The position numbers were made by a program, and so were the translations under genes. Below the pieces are notes generated by a model, which was given only the letters and a program-made list of their open reading frames with translations, was not told where the DNA came from and made no database searches. This document shows positions 16,824 through 23,599 of a stretch of 64,000 nucleotides of DNA, piece after piece (the stretch's first letter is position 1; every line of letters begins with the position of its first letter). The stretch is from Nitrospira sp. ND1 (GTDB taxonomy: Bacteria > Nitrospirota > Nitrospiria > Nitrospirales > Nitrospiraceae), in NCBI RefSeq assembly GCF_900170025.1, contig NZ_FWEX01000006.1, positions 3,091,839 to 3,155,838 of the forward strand, given 5' to 3'.

Positions 16824-17902
16824 ATATTCAACTCGTGAAGACGTTTCCCGGACGTGCGCCGATCAAGGCGCGGATCCGATATCCGGTCGAGGCGTCGACT
16901 GTCTTAATCCTCTTCGGTCCGTCAGGCTCCGGAAAAACGACGATCCTTCGATCGGTGGCCGGGCTGGAATGGCCGGAAGAGGGCACCATTCAATTTGTGT
17001 CGCGCACGTGGCTGGATACCGCGTCAGGGGTCAGGGTGGCGCCGCAAGATCGTCACATCGGCTACATGGCGCAGGACTATGCGCTCTTCCCGACCTACAC
17101 GGTGGCGGGAAACATCGGGTATGGCCTCCACCATCTCTCCGCACAGGATCGCAAAAAGCGCGTCGATGAGATGGTGGAGCTGTTCCAGCTGCGTGGACTG
17201 GAGACGGCGAAGCCGCGGGAGCTGTCCGGCGGACAACAACAACGGGTAGCCCTTGCGCGCGCGGTGGCACCTCGTCCGTTGTTGCTCTTGTTGGACGAAC
17301 CGCTTTCCGCCTTGGATGCGCCGACCCGGGTGCACTTGCGTGATGAACTGCGGAGTCTGCTGAAACAGCTGGCGCTGCCGTCGATCATCGTTACGCATGA
17401 TTGGACTGAGGCCCTCACCCTCGGCGATGTGATGGCGGTCATCAGTGCAGGGAACGTGCTGCAGGTAGGCCCGCCGATCGAGGTGTTCAGCCGGCCTCAA
17501 AACGCGGATGTTGCGCGTGTCGTGGGGATTGAAACCGTTGTGAAGGGGCGGGTGGTCGGATCCTCGGACGGTATGGTGCAGGTGAGCGTGAACGGGACCA
17601 GGTTGACCGCCGTGGAAGGTGAATCGGCAGGCCCAGACGTGTTCGTGTGTATCCGATCGGAGGATGTGGTGCTGGAACGTGGGCAAGCCACCGCGAGCAG
17701 CGCGCGGAATCATCTGGCCGGGACCGTCGTCTCGGCCACGGTGCTCGGGGCATTGGCGCAAGTGACGATCGATTGTGGGTTTCCCCTTGTCGCCATGGTC
17801 ACTCGTTCGACGGTCGAAGAGTTCGGGTTGTCATCCGGCGTTCCAGTCGTGGCCGCGATCAAAGCAGGTTCGGTCCACCTGGTGTCAAGGCAGAGCGAGT
17901 AG
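16799..17902 (+). CDS. modC: Molybdate ABC transporter ATPase
   Basis: The 367-residue protein has Walker A GPSGSGKTT (40-48), the signature LSGGQQQRVALARA (141-154), Walker B LLLLDEPLSALD, and the H-loop THDWTEAL. The C-terminal 130 residues contain a TOBE-like regulatory domain (SARNHLAGTVVSATVLG), the usual molybdate-sensing extension of ModC. The start is the GTG at 16,799, or an ATG at 16,808 inside the modB tail. With ModB and ModA it forms the inner-membrane importer. The TAG stop abuts the left end of a MITE-like repeat; its last base is the first base of the repeat arm. Confidence 0.94.
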   Translation: MGSMAAEIDIQLVKTFPGRAPIKARIRYPVEASTVLILFGPSGSGKTTILRSVAGLEWPEEGTIQFVSRTWLDTASGVRVAPQDRHIGYMAQDYALFPTYTVAGNIGYGLHHLSAQDRKKRVDEMVELFQLRGLETAKPRELSGGQQQRVALARAVAPRPLLLLLDEPLSALDAPTRVHLRDELRSLLKQLALPSIIVTHDWTEALTLGDVMAVISAGNVLQVGPPIEVFSRPQNADVARVVGIETVVKGRVVGSSDGMVQVSVNGTRLTAVEGESAGPDVFVCIRSEDVVLERGQATASSARNHLAGTVVSATVLGALAQVTIDCGFPLVAMVTRSTVEEFGLSSGVPVVAAIKAGSVHLVSRQSE

Positions 17903-18142
17903 CAGGACGTTGAAAAAGTCCGCCAGCTTCGTTCTCGCAAGGCACTGCCGCCTCACCGGCTCGGCGGCGTTCACAAACGTGACGCGCGTTATTCCGCGCG
18001 TCGTGAACCTCAGCGGCTCAACGTACCGCTCACGGGAAAAGAGCTTGTCTCGGCAAGCTCGGGGTAGGGCGGGTAAGAACAATGTGGCCTCGCCGCTTCG
18101 CATTGCTGCGGCCTTGCTGGACGGCCTTTTTGAACATCCTGC
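17902..18142. repeat. MITE-like element with about 26-bp imperfect terminal inverted repeats
   Basis: The left arm (17,902-17,927) contains GGACGTTGAAAAAGTCC, and the right arm (18,116-18,142), read in reverse complement, contains GGATGTTCAAAAAGGCC. The arms match except at about four positions plus a one-base length difference. The interior has a short palindrome, GACGCGCG ... CGCGCGTC, and no convincing gene; the reading frame through it is an extension of no known protein. The 241-bp length and paired ends are typical of a non-autonomous transposable or REP-like repeat. The gap from 18,143 to 18,238 adds a short GGCTGTT ... AACAGCC stem. Confidence 0.75.
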
Positions 18143-18238
18143 ACGTGCGTTGGTCACTGCCTGTGAAAGAGGTCGGTTCGCTATTTCGAGGCTGTTAGTT
18201 GGTTTTTCAACAGCCGGCTAGCTCATAGGGTGTGTGGA

Positions 18239-18988
18239 CTAAAACGCACCGGTGATACTGGCACCGAATTTCTCTCGCACGATGGGCGTCGCTTCCTCGA
18301 TGTTCAATTTCTTTTGGAGCACGTGGGCGACTGACCGCATTTTGTAGCGTCGCGGTTGGTCGGTTTTCCCCTGTTCGGTGACCAACACGTCTGCCACGCA
18401 GAGGTACAGACTGTCGTGATCCTGTTCCGGTGGTGCCATTCCCGGATACCCGCCCCTGCCGCTCATGGCCATCCGCATCATGGCATTGAGGTCCGGTGCC
18501 GCACCGCCTCCCATTGCCATTCCGCGCATCGCTTGCAGATTCATCCCGCCACTCCCTGATCCGCCGAACATGCCGCCCAGGGCATCCATATCGAGCCCGC
18601 CAGCGCCGGCGAGCGGGGTGCCTCCACTCCCGATCCCCGCACCGAATCCGGCCTTGGCGACCATTTCCGGTCTGACCCCATCTCCCGCTTTGTGGCAGTA
18701 CACCACCTGGGTCTGCAGCCAGTAGGCAGCACCAAGGGGATCATTCACGACCTGGTATCCCTTGGCCATCAGCCTTGCGGGGATATCTGCAGGGGTCGCG
18801 TGTTGATTCTCAGACGTATTGCGGATTTGCACATAAACGGTACGCGCGTTGCTGGGTGGGAGGAGGATGGAGGTGTCGTTGACTAACCCGGAACGTAGGA
18901 TGTTGCTGCAGCCGGTGAGCAACAGCAGCGCAACAAGCCATCCGCTCGCGATACAAGGAGAGAGGTGTCTGGTTACTTGTCTGGTCAT
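18239..18988 (-). CDS. TraT-like outer-membrane lipoprotein, copy 1
   Basis: From the ATG at 18,988 the protein has 249 residues with a lipobox LLLTG before Cys27. It keeps the TraT core: ILLPPSNARTVYVQIRNTSE, then MAKGYQVVNDPLGAAYWLQT and the C-terminal EATPIVREKFGASIT. A Gly/Met-rich segment (GGMFGGSGSGGMNLQAMRGM) replaces the glycine-zipper part that sits in the outer membrane in TraT. TraT is known as a plasmid surface-exclusion and serum-resistance protein, but chromosomal homologues occur without conjugation genes. No ribosome binding site decides the start, and in-frame ATGs at 19,066 and 19,075 are alternatives. It follows copy 2 by 91 bp. Confidence 0.75.
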   Translation of the reverse strand: MTRQVTRHLSPCIASGWLVALLLLTGCSNILRSGLVNDTSILLPPSNARTVYVQIRNTSENQHATPADIPARLMAKGYQVVNDPLGAAYWLQTQVVYCHKAGDGVRPEMVAKAGFGAGIGSGGTPLAGAGGLDMDALGGMFGGSGSGGMNLQAMRGMAMGGGAAPDLNAMMRMAMSGRGGYPGMAPPEQDHDSLYLCVADVLVTEQGKTDQPRRYKMRSVAHVLQKKLNIEEATPIVREKFGASITGAF

Positions 18989-19079
18989 CGACGGTTGCTT
19001 AGCAGGCTGCGGAAAAACTCGATTGTTGCGGAGGCTACGATCAATACGCTGTGCAGGTATCACCATAACCCGCATCCTG

Positions 19080-19799
19080 TTAGAAGTGTCCAGCCACTGC
19101 CGCGCTCAATCGCTGCTGCACCAAGGGAGTCGCCTCCTGCTCATCAAGTTTCTTCTGGTACACGCTGGCCGCCAGCCTGGTTTGATAGACACCGGCAGGA
19201 GGTGTTGTCCCCGGTGGTGAAACCGGCAGCGTTCCGCCCGTTTTTGCCAGCTCCGTAATCTGGAGATCGGCCACACAGGCGTAATTGATGTTTTCATTGG
19301 CATCGGGCCGTGACGGTCCGCCGAACATATTGCCCACGGCGTTTCCGATTCCCTCGGCAGCATTGAGGCCCATTCCTGCCGCGCCTCCTATGAGTGCGCC
19401 CTGCGGGCCTGCCATGCCGGCCATCCCCGTCAAGCCATGGAGCCCCGACATGATCGAGCCGCCGATTCCTGAGCCATAGCCGCCTGCGACCAGGTCTTCA
19501 ACCGGCAGTTCGACCTTAGTTTGATTGCAATAGACGATATTGGTCAGCACGACATAGGCCGCCGCCTGGGGATCTTGAACAACCTCATACCCTTTGAGAT
19601 TCAGCCGTGCTCTCAGATCGTGGAGCGACACCGCTTGATTGTCTGACGCGTTCCGATTTTGAAGAAAGACGGTTCGCGCCGTCGATGGCGGCAGCATGAG
19701 GCTGTTACTGGCCAGTAAGTCGGTATCCCGGACGTTGGCTGCACATCCGGTGGAGAGGAGGATTCCTGCCAACAAGCTGCGGAAGAAGCCTGCGGTCAT
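19080..19799 (-). CDS. TraT-like outer-membrane lipoprotein, copy 2
   Basis: The 239-residue protein has a lipobox (LLSTG before Cys19) and the TraT signatures LPPSTARTVFLQNRNASDNQ and LKGYEVVQDPQAAAYVVLTN. A glycine-rich, Ala-rich central part (GGYGSGIGGSIMSGLHGLTG) fits the TraT membrane segment. The end, EQEATPLVQQRLSAAVAGHF, matches the TraT C-terminus. The ATG at 19,799 is preceded only by a weak GAGAAAG. It is upstream of copy 1 on the same strand, and the two are clearly paralogues. No conjugation gene is seen nearby, so surface exclusion is not implied. Confidence 0.8.
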   Translation of the reverse strand: MTAGFFRSLLAGILLSTGCAANVRDTDLLASNSLMLPPSTARTVFLQNRNASDNQAVSLHDLRARLNLKGYEVVQDPQAAAYVVLTNIVYCNQTKVELPVEDLVAGGYGSGIGGSIMSGLHGLTGMAGMAGPQGALIGGAAGMGLNAAEGIGNAVGNMFGGPSRPDANENINYACVADLQITELAKTGGTLPVSPPGTTPPAGVYQTRLAASVYQKKLDEQEATPLVQQRLSAAVAGHF

Positions 19800-20258
19800 C
19801 TGAGCTTTCTCGGACGTGCCACCACACGTAGGAGTGAGGGGTAGTCGCGGCGCGATTCTAGGTGAACGGATCAGAGGTTTCAATCAAGAAAATGAAGATT
19901 CCGTCAAAAAAAATCTCTCCCCAAATTCTGTGGATATCTCTGTTGATAGTCACCCGGTTGACCGCGAATAGACCCGCTAATTCATGCCTCGCACCAGGTT
20001 GCCTATTTATTGAGCATAGAGAATGATGGCTGTCAGGACCACAATATCTAGTAGTGGGCCTCTTATGTGTATGTATTAGCATTCATATTTGTCCAGGACT
20101 CCAGGAGTTTTGAAAATGAGCTGTGGATAGTGGCTTTATTTTTTTAGACGATCCATATGGCTCTTGACTTATGCACAGAAGGTTTTCGTTTCTGATGAAA
20201 TTACAGGGGCTCGGATCGCAAAAACCGCACTGGAAGAGGCCGCCAGAATAGTCAAGAA
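19800..20258. other. AT-rich intergenic region with three DnaA-box-like sites
   Basis: I find no supported gene in these 459 bp. The composition is noticeably AT-rich. TGTGGATAT at 19,929-19,937, TGTGGATAG at 20,122-20,130 and TTATGCACA at 20,169-20,177 match the DnaA-box consensus TTATNCACA at 8, 8 and 9 of 9 positions (the first two on the complement). Short minus-strand frames here lack ribosome binding sites and family resemblance. The IS1595 target duplication begins at 20,259. Confidence 0.4.
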
Positions 20259-20279
20259 AGATGATGGGCATTAATATAC

Positions 20280-20308
20280 TTGACTCAGTAGAAAGTTTTG
20301 GCTAGAAT
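20280..20308 (+). promoter_or_regulatory. Transposase promoter using the terminal repeat as -35
   Basis: TTGACT (20,280-20,285) lies in the left terminal repeat and TAGAAT (20,303-20,308) follows after exactly 17 bp. The transposase ATG is 25 bp further on, with AAGGGGGA upstream. This is a near-consensus sigma-70 promoter, and the element places its -35 box inside its own end. Confidence 0.65.
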
Positions 20309-20332
20309 CGCATCATCAACAAGGGGGATGCG

Positions 20333-21274
20333 ATGAAAGACCAAGTCAAGCTGCCGACCACTCTTCAGGAAGCCATCAAGTACTTTGCCGATCCGCAGGC
20401 GTGTTTGGATTTCACGGTTGCCCTTCGTTGGCCGCAAGGTCCGGTCTGTCCTCGCTGCAATTCCTTGGAGCATCGGTTTCTAAAGACCCGCTCCGTATGG
20501 GAGTGCAAACGCTGCAAGAAGCAGTACAGCGTGAAGGTCGGCACCATTTTCGAGGATAGCGCGGTGAAGCTGGATAAGTGGCTCTGCGCAATCTGGATGA
20601 TCGTGAACGCCAAGAATGGCGTGTCTTCGTATGAAATCGCCCGTAGCCTTGGTGTCACTCAAAAAACTGCATGGTTCATGATGCATCGTATCCGGTTGGC
20701 TCTGCAGCATGGTTCGATTGATCGGAAGTTGATGGGAGAGGTTGAAGTGGATGAGACTTACATCGGCGGGAAAGCGCGCAACATGCACCACGATAAGCGG
20801 GCCAAGCTCATGCAAAATGAAGGCGCCTTCCGCAAGGCGGTGGTGGTCGGCATGTTAGAGCGGAAGGGCGAAGTGCGCACCGCTGTTTTGCGAACTGCTT
20901 CTGAAAAGTTATTGGGGAAATCTGTGCGTGAACACGTTGTCCCTGGCTCGCACCTCATTACTGATGAAGCGGCGGGGTACACCAAGGTTGGCCGAGAGTA
21001 TGCCCACAAGGTTATCAATCACGCCGAAACCTATGTGAAGGGCACCGTTCATACCAACAGCATTGAGAACTATTGGAGCTTGTTGAAGCGGGGAATCAAA
21101 GGCACCTATATCAGCGTTGAACCGTTCCACTTGTTCCGCTACCTGGATGAGCAATCGTTCCGATTCAATACTCGGAAGGATAACGACCAGGGGAGGTTTA
21201 TGTTGGCCTTGTCTTCCATCACTGGGAGGCGTGTACAGTATCGCGAACTGATTGGTCGAACGACGTGGCACTAA
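20333..21274 (+). CDS. IS1595-family transposase
   Basis: The 313-residue protein has the two-part IS1595 architecture. An N-terminal zinc ribbon has Cys39, Cys42, Cys58 and Cys61 (CPRC and CKRC), then comes a helix-turn-helix-like part (SSYEIARSLGVTQKTAWFMM). The DDE-type catalytic core has D140 in EVEVDETYIGGK, D211 in SHLITDEAAGY and E245 in HTNSIENYWSLLKRG. The VDETYIGG and NSIENYWSLLKRGIKG blocks are diagnostic of the family. AAGGGGGATGCG precedes the ATG. The frame is intact, so the element may be active. Confidence 0.95.
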   Translation: MKDQVKLPTTLQEAIKYFADPQACLDFTVALRWPQGPVCPRCNSLEHRFLKTRSVWECKRCKKQYSVKVGTIFEDSAVKLDKWLCAIWMIVNAKNGVSSYEIARSLGVTQKTAWFMMHRIRLALQHGSIDRKLMGEVEVDETYIGGKARNMHHDKRAKLMQNEGAFRKAVVVGMLERKGEVRTAVLRTASEKLLGKSVREHVVPGSHLITDEAAGYTKVGREYAHKVINHAETYVKGTVHTNSIENYWSLLKRGIKGTYISVEPFHLFRYLDEQSFRFNTRKDNDQGRFMLALSSITGRRVQYRELIGRTTWH

Positions 21275-21333
21275 GCTTGATGGATACAGAAGGCAGGGAA
21301 GAGGGAAGAGAAAAGCATGAAAGGGGGTCGCCA

Positions 21334-21525
21334 ATGAGCGTATTTGTTAAGATCAGCAGGTTTTACGTGAATCTTGATTATATTGCGGTTGTTGAAGAAA
21401 CTGAGGACTTGCTTATTGTGCGCTTTGGCACGACAGCCTCGAATATCCCCCAGGTCAGCATTAAGAAGTCTAGCGCAGAAGGCGTGGATTTATTGAGCGC
21501 ACTGCATGAACGATTGAAAAAATGA
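21334..21525 (+). CDS. Small hypothetical protein carried by the IS1595 element
   Basis: The 63-residue product (MSVFVKISRFYVNLDYIAVV ... SALHERLKK) starts at an ATG with AAGGGGG 6-7 bases upstream. The order of short beta strands with FVKISRFYVNLDYIAVVEE resembles small proteins whose genes sit directly behind transposases or toxin-antitoxin genes, but I recognise no named family. Its stop codon overlaps the start of the next small gene (ATGA), so the two are translationally coupled. It lies 59 bp after the transposase and inside the inverted repeats, so it travels with the element. Confidence 0.6.
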   Translation: MSVFVKISRFYVNLDYIAVVEETEDLLIVRFGTTASNIPQVSIKKSSAEGVDLLSALHERLKK

Positions 21526-21686
21526 TCCGATCATGGATGATGGAACAAATGCAAAAACTAAAAATAGATAAGCCACCAACTGACGACAGATTAACACCTT
21601 TTGAACGGTTCAAGCATGCTACGGAGAAAATACTGGCCTTTCCAAGGCCTTCGCCTAAGCAATCAAAGAAGAAAGAGCATTCCTAG
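21522..21686 (+). CDS. 54-residue protein with FERF motif, IS1595 passenger
   Basis: This ORF overlaps the previous stop (ATGA) and encodes 54 residues, MIRSWMMEQMQKLKIDKPPT ... LTPFERFKHATEKILAFPRP ... KKEHS. The FERFK.ATEKILAFP pattern is common to short proteins found beside toxins or phage and transposon genes, where it probably forms a helix; the function is not established. Its TAG overlaps the convergent DUF3800 stop by 4 bases. It lies within the IS ends. Confidence rests on the coupling and the motif, since its length alone would be weak. Confidence 0.6.
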   Translation: MIRSWMMEQMQKLKIDKPPTDDRLTPFERFKHATEKILAFPRPSPKQSKKKEHS

Positions 21687-22522
21687 TCTGTCCACCCAGT
21701 TGGATTAGCCGCTTCGAAACGTTTAGCCCAGTCGGTCAATTCATCTTTGTTGAGTATTTGAAATGTAGATGGCACACCACGGAATTGGCTTAACACGCCG
21801 GAATCCTGAAGTGTCCCAGCGGTCACGCTTTTGTCGCACACACTTCGGAGATGCCATGCGTATAAATCAGCGGCCTGAATTGGCAAGAACTCTTTGTCTG
21901 AGCGGTGAATAGGGTAGCCTGCTATAACATCAGCCGCTTCGCTAGGCAATAGATGCTGCCTTGCAATGTCGAAGGCGTAAGCGGCATTGTTCCCAAGTAG
22001 CCCCTGGTCGTCAAAAATGAATTCAATTCGCTCTCTCGCTGTATGCGCCCTGTAAGCAGCACCAATCATTAAAGACGCAAACATAATTTCGTACGGCTCA
22101 AGAGAGAAGCGCGGATATTGAGCCCGTACCTCACGATAATCATCCCACCAAAGCAGGCTATGGATGCCAAAGGATACATGCTCTTTGATTACCGCGATCA
22201 GCCTGGAAACGCATTGATCGCGTTCTTCCTCGCTCCACCCCCAGAACTGCTCGCGGCGACTATTCGCCTCAGCCATCTTGAAATAGGAGAGGCGTCTCGG
22301 TTCTTCGAGATCTAAAACGGCTTGCCAGGCGTTGGAAAACGAACGCCATTTCTCGGCACTCGCCGCCCATCCAGCCAACACAAAAACAGGGCCATTCCCG
22401 TCACTTCCGCTGTCGTCGAAGTAGGCTGCTAGCATCAGTAAGAGCCGGTTTATCCGTGCCTTAGAAGGCAGACCACAAATCAGTACATCGAGAAAGTCTT
22501 GAGTCCGTTCAAGATTGCGCAT
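21683..22522 (-). CDS. DUF3800 protein, IS1595 passenger
   Basis: The DUF3800 signature is AYFDDSGSDG near the N-terminus, FIFDDQG in the middle and FLPIQAADLYAWHLR in the C-terminal third. The conserved Asp residues resemble the metal-binding acidic residues of an RNase H-like nuclease fold, a proposal not tested here. Frame and ribosome binding (AAGGGAAG) favour the ATG at 22,522 (279 residues), but a start at 22,435, just before AYFDDSG, fits the domain boundary and a promoter in the right terminal repeat. It lies inside the IS1595 ends, convergent with the small passenger genes. DUF3800 genes are often on mobile elements; a defence or anti-competitor role is possible but unproven. Confidence 0.85.
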   Translation of the reverse strand: MRNLERTQDFLDVLICGLPSKARINRLLLMLAAYFDDSGSDGNGPVFVLAGWAASAEKWRSFSNAWQAVLDLEEPRRLSYFKMAEANSRREQFWGWSEEERDQCVSRLIAVIKEHVSFGIHSLLWWDDYREVRAQYPRFSLEPYEIMFASLMIGAAYRAHTARERIEFIFDDQGLLGNNAAYAFDIARQHLLPSEAADVIAGYPIHRSDKEFLPIQAADLYAWHLRSVCDKSVTAGTLQDSGVLSQFRGVPSTFQILNKDELTDWAKRFEAANPTGWTD

Positions 22523-22581
22523 ATTAACAGCTTCCCTTTGGCCTGAGTCAAGTACGTTAGTGCCAGATGATGGGCAGATGC

Positions 22582-22619
22582 TTGACAGAGACTCAATTTA
22601 TGTGTAACCATCGGTTACA
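22582..22619 (+). promoter_or_regulatory. Promoter and palindromic operator of the LexA-like repressor gene
   Basis: A perfect TTGACA (22,582-22,587) is followed at 17 bp by TAACCA (22,605-22,610) as a weak -10. The palindrome TGTAACC-ATC-GGTTACA (22,603-22,619) covers the -10 and the first base of the ATG. Its two 7-base arms are perfectly symmetric, as expected for a dimeric repressor. Transcription would begin within a few bases of the ATG, so the mRNA may be leaderless. The sequence begins only 10 bp beyond the IS1595 target duplication, so the insertion may have removed upstream control. Confidence 0.6.
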
Positions 22620-23170
22620 TGATGACATCAAGCGAGTTTCGACAGATCCGTGAGCAGTTGGGGCTTACGCAGGAGCAGCTTGCCGCAGCGCTGCGCACCA
22701 CGCGGGTGTCGGTCGCTCGTTATGAATCCGGCATGCGCCGGATCAGCGGCGCCGTTCAGGTGGCGATCACGCAGCTGGCCAACAGGACTCAGATTCCCAT
22801 GGCGGGGGTTGTTGCCGCGGGTCTTCCGATCGAGCCGGTAACCCAGTCGGAATGGGTCGAGGTACCTCCCGGCATGGTGCGAAGGGGGGAGACTTTTGCG
22901 CTCCGTGTGAAAGGGGAGTCGATGATCGAGGACGGGATTCTCCCGGGCGACTTGGTCGTCGTTCGCAAGCAGGCGACGGCTCACAACGGCCAGACGGTCG
23001 TGGCGCTTGTGAACCGGGAAGCGACCATCAAGACCTATTTCAAGCACGCCCGGCACATTGAACTTCATCCGGCCAACGCTGCCATGAAACCGTTTGTTGT
23101 CACACCTGAGGATCAATTTTCCATCGAAGGGGTGCTCGTCGGTGTGATTCGTCATTGCGAGAACGCGTAA
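22619..23170 (+). CDS. LexA-like (XRE plus S24 peptidase) self-cleaving repressor
   Basis: The 183-residue protein has a helix-turn-helix at about residues 8-55 (REQLGLTQEQLAAALRTTRV), then a linker with an AAG cleavage site at 66-68, and an S24 peptidase domain. The catalytic pair is Ser101 in VKGESMIEDGILPGD and Lys138 in VNREATIKTYFK, in the spacing of LexA/CI/UmuD proteins. It should dimerise, bind an inverted repeat and cleave itself on RecA activation. The palindrome at its own start supports autoregulation. Unlike classical LexA, its N-terminal domain is XRE-type, so it is closer to phage repressors. It leads a three-gene operon with a coiled-coil and a zinc-ribbon protein. Confidence 0.9.
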   Translation: MMTSSEFRQIREQLGLTQEQLAAALRTTRVSVARYESGMRRISGAVQVAITQLANRTQIPMAGVVAAGLPIEPVTQSEWVEVPPGMVRRGETFALRVKGESMIEDGILPGDLVVVRKQATAHNGQTVVALVNREATIKTYFKHARHIELHPANAAMKPFVVTPEDQFSIEGVLVGVIRHCENA

Positions 23171-23184
23171 TTCAAGGAGGAATA

Positions 23185-23436
23185 ATGATGATGAGCCATC
23201 AGCAACAAGCCATGGTGGAGCGTGTGGACGAACTGGAGCGCATGATCGTTCGTCTCAATGGACGCATCGGGGAACTACAGCGCGAGCTGAAGCATACCAA
23301 GGGGATGACGTTCCAGGGGTGGTCCGGCGGCTCGCGCTTGCGAACTCTTCTCGGCGGAATGAAGCCGGTCCTGTCCGCCTCGCATCCCATTCGAGAGAAT
23401 AGGAGGATTGAACGCCATGATCTCTGTCTCTTCTGA
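23185..23436 (+). CDS. Small coiled-coil protein in the repressor operon
   Basis: The 83-residue protein has heptad-like residues throughout its N-terminal half (MVERVDELERMIVRLNGRIG and ELQRELKHTK), so it should be a coiled coil. AAGGAGG lies 4 bases upstream of the ATG at 23,185, an unusually strong ribosome binding site. The C-terminal half is basic and shows no motif. It begins 15 bp after the repressor stop and overlaps the next gene by 20 bases. No named family is recognised. It may act as a partner or regulator of the LexA-like protein, but that is only inferred from gene order. Confidence 0.65.
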   Translation: MMMSHQQQAMVERVDELERMIVRLNGRIGELQRELKHTKGMTFQGWSGGSRLRTLLGGMKPVLSASHPIRENRRIERHDLCLF

Positions 23437-23599
23437 CCTTGATGCGGTGACGGCTGGATGTTGCGCTGATTGCGGTCAACTGGTGTTACGACGAACGCCG
23501 CTGTTCGATGAGAAGGCGAAGGCAGTGCGGGAGCTGTGCATCCGTTGTCTGGTGCTGACCTACCAGCGCCGGCAATTCGAAGCTGGTTGTTGCGGGTAA
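23417..23599 (+). CDS. Small zinc-ribbon-like protein
   Basis: The 60-residue product has a CCADC motif near the start, CIRC in the centre and CC near the C-terminus (TAGCCADCGQLVL ... ELCIRCLVLTYQRRQF ... GCCG). The two CxxC pairs fit a compact zinc ribbon. AGGAGG lies about 10 bases upstream of the ATG at 23,417, inside the preceding coiled-coil gene, so the two are coupled. It ends the LexA-like operon. The function is unknown; zinc ribbons of this size usually bind nucleic acid or another protein. Confidence 0.6.
   Translation: MISVSSDLDAVTAGCCADCGQLVLRRTPLFDEKAKAVRELCIRCLVLTYQRRQFEAGCCG

Larger units (their letters stand above)
20267..22564 (+). mobile_element. IS1595-family insertion element with three passenger genes, complete
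   Basis: Both ends can be placed to the base. The 22-bp terminal repeats (20,267-20,288 and 22,543-22,564 on the complement) both begin GGCA, share TAA, and end in an identical TACTTGACTCAG, with three mismatches in total. The 8-bp sequence AGATGATG directly flanks both ends (20,259-20,266 and 22,565-22,572), the duplication length known for IS1595 elements. The 2,298-bp element contains the transposase, two small genes and a DUF3800 gene. IS1595 family members are known to carry unrelated passenger genes. The intact ends, target duplication and open transposase suggest recent insertion. Confidence 0.92.

Noticed and set aside
17903-18221. Open frame through the MITE-like repeat
   Set aside because: The sequence is dominated by inverted repeats and internal palindromes, without a protein family match.
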